Positions 58,667 through 64,000 of a stretch of 64,000 nt of DNA are shown here, in pieces (the stretch's first letter is position 1; each line of letters begins with the position of its first letter). The stretch lies in the NCBI GenBank assembly GCA_012959765.1, contig DUCO01000030.1, positions 124,001-188,000 on the forward strand. Reading direction: 5' to 3'. The notes below the pieces were generated by a model. That model had not been told where the DNA came from, did no database searches, and saw nothing but the letters and a program-made list of their open reading frames with translations. Origin of the DNA: Dehalococcoidia bacterium. Lineage in GTDB: Bacteria > Chloroflexota > Dehalococcoidia > Lucifugimonadales > Lucifugimonadaceae. Position numbers and translations under genes: made by a program.

Positions 58667-59560
58667 ATGGCAGATCGATCTTTCAGCGGGGGCTTCCCTA
58701 TTCTGCAGATGCCTTTCAACGAGGCTGGCCAGATTCTTTTTGAAGATCTCAGAGCGGAAGTAGAGTACGCGATCCGGGGTGGCGTCCACGGCGTTGGTAT
58801 CGCGTACGGCTCCGAGATTAACAAGCTCGATGACCACGAACGCGACGAAGTCCTGAGCGCAGTTGTCGATCAGGCAAACGGCCGCATTAAAGTCGTGATG
58901 AACACCGGCGCACCGTCCACAGTTCAAACCATTCACTACACCCGCGCGGCAAAAGTACTTGGTGCCGATGCCGTGATGATCGCACCACCCGGAATAGCTG
59001 GCATCCCAACACCCCTCGTACGCCAGCACTTCCTCGAGGTTGCTGAAAGCACCGAAATTCCGATCTACATGCAAGACATGACCGGCGCCGGGATGCCCCC
59101 TGCACTACTCGCCGATCTATCGCAGGCTCACGAAAATCTCTGCTACGCCAAAATAGAAACACTCCCAACACCGAACAGGTTCAGTGAAACTGCCGAACTC
59201 GCAGGTGACCGTTTGTCGATGTTTGGCGGTGCAAACGGTGTCTTCTTTATCGAAGAACTACGACACGGATCCGTTGGCACGATGCAGGGAATCGCCCTCT
59301 GCGACATTGTTCGCAAAACATGGGATGCCTTCCAGGCTGGCGATGAAATTGCCGCCGAGTCGCTGTGGAACCACTACCAGCCGCTGGTAAAGCATTACAC
59401 GCTCGCTGAAGGCCAGCTTTACTGGATTGCCAAAGAGATTCTGCGCAGACGTGAAGTGTTCACCGAAGCGTACCCGCGAATGCCAGCGGTAAAGCCCGAC
59501 GCAGGTCTTTACCGCGAACTCGACTCACTGATGGAACGACTCGGAGTGGCACCCATTTGA
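58667..59560 (+). CDS. DHDPS/NAL-family lyase
   Basis: 297 residues from ATG 58667, preceded by GGGGG at 6 nt. The tracked start at 58580 adds 29 residues that run through the upstream region. TIM-barrel Schiff-base lyase or dehydratase. The catalytic Tyr region is EIPIYMQDMTGAG and the Schiff-base Lys is in CYAKIETLPTPNRF. GVHGVGIAYGSEINKLDDHERDEVL is the usual family block. This branch (5-dehydro-4-deoxyglucarate dehydratase, KDG aldolase or relatives) fits with the ALDH gene. It is coupled to the GNAT gene (4-nt overlap TTGA). Confidence 0.82.
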   Translation: MADRSFSGGFPILQMPFNEAGQILFEDLRAEVEYAIRGGVHGVGIAYGSEINKLDDHERDEVLSAVVDQANGRIKVVMNTGAPSTVQTIHYTRAAKVLGADAVMIAPPGIAGIPTPLVRQHFLEVAESTEIPIYMQDMTGAGMPPALLADLSQAHENLCYAKIETLPTPNRFSETAELAGDRLSMFGGANGVFFIEELRHGSVGTMQGIALCDIVRKTWDAFQAGDEIAAESLWNHYQPLVKHYTLAEGQLYWIAKEILRRREVFTEAYPRMPAVKPDAGLYRELDSLMERLGVAPI

Positions 59561-60135
59561 GCAACCTGCGAGCAGTAGGCGGTGGCGCGCTAAAACCCCA
59601 GCTAGAAATGATCCGCGGCAACGATCCAGCGCCATCGGTTCCAACACTCGCGCCCGGCTACCTACTGCGTCAGGTGAGCCTTGAAGACAGGCACTCGTAC
59701 TCCCAAACGTTCCAGACCGCCTTCGACGACCCTTCACCTTTCGGCGATCTGATGAAACACACCCTGCTGGGTGGCTTCTACGTAGTTGAACACATGCCCA
59801 CAGGCACGGTCGTTGCGGCATCAACTGCGGCTGTCTACAAGAAGTCGCAGCATCCCGACGGACACAGCCTGCAGTGGGTAGTCGCCCACTCCAACCACCG
59901 CGGTATCGGTGCCGGGCAGGCAACCGTTGCAGCAGCTACCCAATCGCTTGCCGACAATGCACCAAAATACTCGTATTTATCGACAGATGACTTTCGAATC
60001 CCGGCGATCAGCATCTACCTGAAACTCGGCTGGAAACCACTGCTCTATCAAGAAGACATGGCGCTCCGCTGGGGCACAGTATTCAAACTACTGAACATCC
60101 CCTACAACGAAAATGACTGGCCGACCGCACCCTGA
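59557..60135 (+). CDS. GNAT-family N-acetyltransferase
   Basis: 192 residues. TTG 59557 overlaps the previous stop. The acetyl-CoA motif A is visible as LQWVVAHSNHRGIGAGQATVAAATQSL (about residues 107-134), with the usual R/Q-x-x-G-x-G/A core. The C-terminal SIYLKLGWKPLLY is motif B. Acetylates an unidentified amine or alcohol. The link to the aldolase/ALDH/DHDPS group through coupled translation suggests a detox or activation step, but nothing is proven. Confidence 0.75.
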   Translation: MSNLRAVGGGALKPQLEMIRGNDPAPSVPTLAPGYLLRQVSLEDRHSYSQTFQTAFDDPSPFGDLMKHTLLGGFYVVEHMPTGTVVAASTAAVYKKSQHPDGHSLQWVVAHSNHRGIGAGQATVAAATQSLADNAPKYSYLSTDDFRIPAISIYLKLGWKPLLYQEDMALRWGTVFKLLNIPYNENDWPTAP

Positions 60136-60163
60136 TTACGTCAGCCGTCGATTGACCACAAGA

Positions 60164-60198
60164 AACACTGTCATCCTGATGAAAATCAGGATCTGTGC
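60164..60198 (+). repeat. GTCATCCTGATGAAAATCAGGA repeat, copy B
   Basis: 35 nt identical to 15013-15047. Confidence 0.85.
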
Positions 60199-60242
60199 TC
60201 AAACACAAACAACCAATCAACCCAACCATCACTCAAAAGGCA

Positions 60243-60295
60243 AGAAAAAGTCGCCTAGCGACCTGTCATCCTGAATTCATTTTCAGGATCTAAAA
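60243..60295 (+). repeat. Composite: mini-palindrome copy 7 plus GTCATCCTGAATTC repeat
   Basis: AGAAAAAGTCGCCTAGCGAC (stem GTCGC/GCGAC) is joined to CTGTCATCCTGAATTCATTT and TCAGGATCTAAAA, as at 24053. The 60136-60463 gap holds only these repeats. Confidence 0.85.
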
Positions 60296-60463
60296 CCGAC
60301 CAACGCGAAAACACCTGCCATCCCAGCCAACACTCGTCGCCCTCAAGCCCCCCCCAAAAAAACAATTACCGAAACTCTGCATGACAGTAATGAACGATGC
60401 TATTCTGCCATTCATGCTTAGTTCTGCAGAACCCGACTGGCTAGTCAGACGGGAAATGTGCCG

Positions 60464-60610
60464 ATGCCACGTGCAGCACAACTGAATGGTTACCAATCGA
60501 TGCCCAGTTTGACCTGTCCTAAATGTGGAAACTGCTTTTCGCAAGACAGATTTGATTCGTTCCCCGGCCACGTCGATTCGTGTCTTGCCCTGTTGTTAGA
60601 CATGGTGTAG
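60464..60610 (+). CDS. Small C2HC zinc-finger protein (tentative)
   Basis: 48 residues, too short for the ORF track. MPRAAQLNGYQSMPSLTCPK continues to CGNCFSQDRFDSFPGHVDSC, with C-x2-C early and H-x3-C late, the spacing of a C2HC zinc finger. The last residues are LALLLDMV. An internal ATG at 60500 gives 36 residues. A ribosome site is not obvious. It may be a remnant of a larger gene that included 60666-61300, since it lies in a region with tandem duplication and frameshift-like structure. Confidence 0.4.
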   Translation: MPRAAQLNGYQSMPSLTCPKCGNCFSQDRFDSFPGHVDSCLALLLDMV

Positions 60611-60618
60611 CACCCAGT

Positions 60619-60666
60619 GTGGAGTCCCGGTTTTCCAATCTTGTGGAGTCCGGTTTTTCCAATCTA
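60619..60666 (+). repeat. 24-bp tandem duplication
   Basis: GTGGAGTCCCGGTTTTCCAATCTT is repeated as GTGGAGTCCGGTTTTTCCAATCTA, and a third partial TGGAGT follows. Confidence 0.85.
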
Positions 60667-61478
60667 TGGAGTTGGCTTTGCGAACTTTTGAACAAAATCG
60701 ACTATCCCCCAATAGCGGGGACCCCGATCCGTTTGGAGAAACTCAGCCGAAGCCAACAGCACCACCGCAGGCCGCGGATTATCCGCTCGGCCCCATTCGA
60801 CGGCTCGGGGTAGATGCGCTGTGGCTGGAAGTTTCCCCTCTTGGGGGAGAAAGGCTAGGAATAGGATCAACGCTAGAAATAGCCGATAGTCCAATCCGCT
60901 GGATTGAATTTGGCTCTGGCGTTTCGGCCTATGTGCCAGATGCGCGCCTGAAGTTACCTGTGCCAGATGTACACATCGAGGATTTTGGTTCAGGATGGCA
61001 GGTCACGGCGGAACTGACGGATTTTAGCCTGCTCATAATTGAACATCTCGAGGGAAATGCAGGTGGCGGCAAGAGAATTAGAGGAGCCTGGGGAGGCTCA
61101 CCTTTTCATGTGGAAGCTTTTCCAGACGACGTTCCCGAAGGGGGTTACTGGATTATTGGGTGGCTCGACTGGAACCCCGAATGGGGTCCAGGACCGTGGA
61201 ACCACCTCGTGGCCATTGCCAATCGACTACTAGATGTCCCAGTCCCCAAAAAAAGAGTAGTCACCGAAGAATCGCCCACAAAGCACCCGCACCGACCACC
61301 ATCTGAAGCATCAGTCACTAATCTCAGCCAACACTCGCCGACCGTCCAGAAAACGTCGCCTCGCGACCCTAGTGACCGGGTGGTGGCACCACTACGTCGC
61401 CATACGCATGCCTTGAACCGACCATGTTCGAATGCTCAAACACATCGAGCGCCGCCTCGTACAGGGCAGGCTCGATAG
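60666..61478 (+). CDS. Hypothetical protein, C-terminus doubtful
   Basis: Tracked as 270 residues. The middle (about 75-195) looks like a folded domain: IRWIEFGSGVSAYVPDARLK, VHIEDFGSGWQVTAELTDFSL, HLEGNAGGGKRIRGAWGGSPFHVEAF and DVPEGGYWIIGWLDWNPEWGP. The segment EVSPLGGERLGIGS is read through a TCCCCTCTTGGGGGAGA repeat. After about residue 195 the sequence is Pro/His/Arg-rich, overlaps the convergent gene by 110 nt and crosses a mini-palindrome. That part is probably not native, so the real protein may end near 61260 or be degraded. Confidence 0.4.
   Translation: MELALRTFEQNRLSPNSGDPDPFGETQPKPTAPPQAADYPLGPIRRLGVDALWLEVSPLGGERLGIGSTLEIADSPIRWIEFGSGVSAYVPDARLKLPVPDVHIEDFGSGWQVTAELTDFSLLIIEHLEGNAGGGKRIRGAWGGSPFHVEAFPDDVPEGGYWIIGWLDWNPEWGPGPWNHLVAIANRLLDVPVPKKRVVTEESPTKHPHRPPSEASVTNLSQHSPTVQKTSPRDPSDRVVAPLRRHTHALNRPCSNAQTHRAPPRTGQAR
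61346..61368 (+). repeat. Mini-palindrome copy 8 (GTCGCCTCGCGAC)
   Basis: CCAGAAAACGTCGCCTCGCGACC (the palindrome itself is 61355-61367, arms GTCGC/GCGAC). It ends next to the stop codon of the minus-strand gene, like copy 1. Confidence 0.8.
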
Positions 61479-62256
61479 CAATACTGCCCGACCATGTCCC
61501 CAGCTGCTGATAAGCGCCTACAGCCGAAGCAATGGCCGATACATCCATGTCGGGGAAGAAACTGGCCTCCGCCTGAGCAATCTCCATCGGATCGGCAGTG
61601 TTCACCCACTCCCGTGAAGCCTTGAACGCCGCGGCAAACCGCTTCGCATCATCAGTCTCTAGCCAGTCCCAGCGTCCAACCAAACTCGAAAACGCCACCG
61701 GACCCACAGCCTCGCCAACCGAAGCCACAATGTGAGCCTGATCATCGTTCTCCAGCTGCTGCGGAAAAGCGCCCTGCTCGTGGAAATAATCGCCCTCACC
61801 ACGTCTCCACTGAGCCAACATCTCAGCGCCACCGGGAGAATCGATATCGTCGACCTTCTCCAGATCTACCCCCTCCTTATGCGCGCCATAACGCAGCATC
61901 GCCTCGGGCTGCCCACCGTGAACATGCAAAAATTTTCCGCTGAGAAGTTTCTTCCACGAAAAACCAGCATCAGGATTTCGAGCGGCGATAAAGAAGCCGT
62001 CATACCTGTTGATCTGGGCGAAGTGAGCGAACGGAGCCTTCGTGCCGTTATCCAAAGGACCCCAGCTCGCCGAAACAGCAGCCTGAGCAACATCCATCCG
62101 ACCCGCAGCGACCTCACCTCCGCTACTACTACCAGCCTCAACAACGTGGTACTCGCCCGTAAGTCCCTCTTTCTCGAGAAATCCTCCGGCGATCGTGCAG
62201 ATCATCGGGCTGTAAAAAGCCGAGTGGCGCGAAGCCATAATGTTGAGTTTGGTCAT
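61369..62256 (-). CDS. NMT1/THI5-like substrate-binding protein
   Basis: 295 residues, two-lobed periplasmic-binding-protein fold. Opens LNIMASRHSAFYSPMICTIAGGFLEKEGL, the usual NMT1/SsuA-like start, then GSSSGGEVAAGRMDVAQAAVSASW. It has no signal peptide, which is unusual for an ABC partner and may mean a cytoplasmic binding or thiamine-precursor-related role. There is no ABC permease or ATPase nearby. It ends in DVVVPPPGH just before the mini-palindrome. Confidence 0.72.
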   Translation of the reverse strand: MTKLNIMASRHSAFYSPMICTIAGGFLEKEGLTGEYHVVEAGSSSGGEVAAGRMDVAQAAVSASWGPLDNGTKAPFAHFAQINRYDGFFIAARNPDAGFSWKKLLSGKFLHVHGGQPEAMLRYGAHKEGVDLEKVDDIDSPGGAEMLAQWRRGEGDYFHEQGAFPQQLENDDQAHIVASVGEAVGPVAFSSLVGRWDWLETDDAKRFAAAFKASREWVNTADPMEIAQAEASFFPDMDVSAIASAVGAYQQLGTWSGSIAIEPALYEAALDVFEHSNMVGSRHAYGDVVVPPPGH

Positions 62257-62345
62257 TTATGATTCCTGAAGGCTACCGAATACGGGTGGGAGTTTCGGTA
62301 ATTTTGGATGGCGGTGATTCTACCCTGTCGAACCGCTGCCCGGAC

Positions 62346-63519
62346 TCACTGCCAAATAAGTAGCTGGCCATCTTCAGTCGACGCGCCAAGAATCAACGAC
62401 CCGCCCGGTGTCTCCACAACAGCCAGGTTCGAAGCCAACCGCGAGCCCAACTCCAACTCCCACACCTCCTCAACCGAATCGCCAACCAGCCGGTAGTACT
62501 GCGCTATGCCCCCAATATGCGGCGTACGAACAACAGCAATCTCCATCTCGCCATCAGGCCCAAACGGCGCAACAGCAATCTGATGCAACCACCGAGACCC
62601 CGTACCGATAGGCTCCGATTCAGCAATCACCCGCAGCCCTGCCGAATCGTGCCCAAACACAACCAACCGCGAACCGCTACCAGACCGGCTCACAGTAGTA
62701 ACAATTTCTTCTTTCCCGTCACCATCCACATCAGCCACCAAAGGAAACAGACCTTCGAACACCTCGTCCTCGGCCAAGTCGTACCGCAGCAAATACCGGT
62801 CATCACTATATAAGGAAATCGCGATCAGACTCGCCCACTCGATCCGATCTCCAAGCGCCCCGTGCGGATAACGTTCTGTTGGATTTGAATACGAATACAT
62901 GTCCAGACCATTCCCAAAAACGGGAATCGAGTCAGGAAGCGTTGCCAGCGTATGAAGCGTGGTCAGTCCTTTGTAAGTGATGAGTGTTCTCTCGTCGATT
63001 TTCCCGAACCGAACCCCTTCTACCAGATGGCTCAGGCCTGCAGTGTGGACGTTCTCAGCCGGGATCGTTCTCAGCCGCTGGATGCGCTCCTACCAACAAC
63101 ATCGGTGGAACCAGACCGTCATGAAGTGAGTTGTAGATACCGCCCACCGTTGCCGGTTCACCAGCAAGCGTGATCCGCTGCCCACTTGCATAACCATCAC
63201 TCCCCACTACAGACCACGCCGACCCGCCACGTGGATGGAGCGAGCCGAGTACCCAGCGGGGAAGGAACTCCGCCGAAACGAGCTCGATCGGCACTGTATT
63301 TTCGTTGATCTGCCCCGTGCCCGAAAAATTTCTGTTGCCTGAGACGTTGCCGTATGTAAGACCTACTGAGAACGTGGAACTTCCGGCTGAACTGAGAGAT
63401 AAGGGCACGGTTGGCCTAGCAATAGTTGGCGTCGGTGATATCCCATTTGTTTCTTCGTTATCACTACATCCGGCAGCCATCGCCACAAGAACCACCACCA
63501 CTAGCAGAAACCTTATCAA
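62346..63519 (-). pseudogene. FG-GAP/VCBS-like lipoprotein, frameshifted by a 16-bp duplication
   Basis: The N-terminal ORF (63519-63055) has a lipoprotein signal peptide, MIRFLLVVVVLVAMAAGCSD, with an AAGC lipobox. It loses its frame at GAHPAAEN. Here a 16-bp tandem duplication (63050-63065 repeated at 63066) adds a non-multiple of three. Removing it restores AENVHTAGLSHLVEG...SIPVFGNGLDMYSYSN and joins the second ORF (62900-62346). That ORF has a calcium-binding-like ADVDGDGKEEIVTTVSR of the FG-GAP/VCBS type. The whole would be about 380 residues and extracellular. Confidence 0.8.
63050..63076. repeat. 16-bp tandem duplication (CGTTCTCAGCCGGGAT)
   Basis: CGTTCTCAGCC-GGGAT-CGTTCTCAGCC. It is the cause of the frameshift in the lipoprotein gene. 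Confidence 0.9.
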
Positions 63520-63642
63520 TGTCTCACCTTACAAAGTTGCACCCGGTTGTCACGCACCGTAATCTTCCCGCAGCCAATCCTACCGCCAGCGCCCAGCGCA
63601 CCGCGCACGTGCAGTTCCTCAATTCAGAAACGAGAACTAGAA

Positions 63643-64000
63643 ATGTCCAACCTGCGAATCACCAAGATCGAAGTCCACGAATTTACGTTTCCAATGAACG
63701 ACGTCGGCAAAGACTACAACGGTTTCAACCTCGTCTACGAAAAAGGCGGGCAGCAAACCGGCTACGCATACGCCATGAAAGTCCACACCAACGAAGGCGT
63801 AACCGGCGAATACGTGGGTGGCGATTCACCAAGCTTTGCCGAATTCAACATGTTCGCCAAATACCTCATCGGCAAAGATCCTCTCCAGCGCGAACTCATC
63901 TACAACGACGTAAAACGTGCCATGCGCAAGTACGACAAAATGGGCATGGGCCCAATCGATATCGCACTCTGGGATCTCGCAGGCAAGCTCTACAACGCAC
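63643..64000 (+). CDS. Enolase-superfamily (mandelate racemase/MLE-like) enzyme, 5' part
   Basis: Open at the right edge; 119 residues seen. MSNLRITKIEVHEFTFPMND is the N-terminal capping domain, continuing YAMKVHTNEGVTGEYVGGDSP and MGPIDIALWDLAGKLYNA. This matches the MR/MLE N-terminal domain just before the barrel, whose Lys and metal Asp/Glu residues lie outside the window. The family dehydrates or racemises sugar acids, galactarate and similar acids, and is reported as expanded in SAR202. The preceding gap 63520-63642 shows no gene. Confidence 0.85.
   Translation, partial: MSNLRITKIEVHEFTFPMNDVGKDYNGFNLVYEKGGQQTGYAYAMKVHTNEGVTGEYVGGDSPSFAEFNMFAKYLIGKDPLQRELIYNDVKRAMRKYDKMGMGPIDIALWDLAGKLYNA

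Noticed and set aside
1-64000. CRISPR arrays, transposases, integrases or phage genes
   Set aside because: No regularly spaced repeats with unique spacers and no recognisable mobile-element proteins were seen on either strand.

Overview
The window reads as a contiguous piece of chromosome from a free-living bacterium, most likely a marine Chloroflexota of the SAR202/Dehalococcoidia type. This is an inference. It rests on many lipoproteins with Gram-positive-style lipoboxes, frequent TTG/GTG starts, a sulfatase, and a dense set of hydroxyacid dehydrogenases, HpcH/HpaI aldolases, an enolase-superfamily member, acetamidase and aldehyde dehydrogenase genes, which resembles the catabolic repertoire reported for SAR202. 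No rRNA, tRNA, phage, transposase or CRISPR array was seen.

Layout. 0-5.7 kb: 5' end of pyrF, an endonuclease III-like glycosylase, a DUF6174-like lipoprotein and a modABC molybdate importer, then a methyltransferase with a clear terminator. 5.8-6.9 kb: a decayed aminoglycoside-phosphotransferase-like gene. 6.9-14.9 kb (minus strand): the operon pyrR-pyrB-pyrC-carA-carB, preceded by a leader with a perfect PyrR binding loop and an intrinsic terminator. 15-25 kb: SprT-like protease, FAD oxidoreductase, malic enzyme, ferredoxin-NADP reductase, tartronate-semialdehyde-reductase-like enzyme, lipoprotein, Nudix, PAC2 protein and two D-2-hydroxyacid dehydrogenases. 25.5-25.8 kb: a promoter plus structured leader with no gene. 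26-35 kb: Nudix, MFS, a broken alpha/beta hydrolase, acetamidase, a frameshifted EamA transporter, sugar isomerase, VOC protein, aldolase, and a two-subunit transketolase whose C-subunit is frameshifted. 35-45 kb: an SGNH/MBOAT O-acylation pair, twin lipoproteins, a sulfatase-DinB-M20 operon and a NYN nuclease. 45-54 kb: propeller protein, lactonase-like amidohydrolase, solo CheW, double ABM protein, M28 peptidase, a large repeat membrane protein, SDR and DHA2 exporter. 54-64 kb: dehydrogenase, rlmB, an aldolase/ALDH/DHDPS-like/GNAT group, a substrate-binding protein, a frameshifted lipoprotein and the start of an enolase-superfamily gene.

Functional picture. De novo pyrimidine synthesis is set up for UMP-sensing attenuation by PyrR. 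Most other genes fit scavenging of oxidised organic acids, amides, sulfated organics and molybdate (needed for molybdoenzymes).

The most unusual signal is a family of about 20-bp mini-palindromes (A-rich flank followed by GTGCCA-N-TGGCAC or covarying variants). Four of eight copies sit at or near gene junctions of the pyr operon, and two copies encode the same C-terminal peptide in CarA and PyrC. They are accompanied by several other dispersed palindromic repeat families. At least five genes carry frameshifts or nonsense codons, two with a visible molecular mechanism (template-switch inverted repeat, 16-bp tandem duplication).
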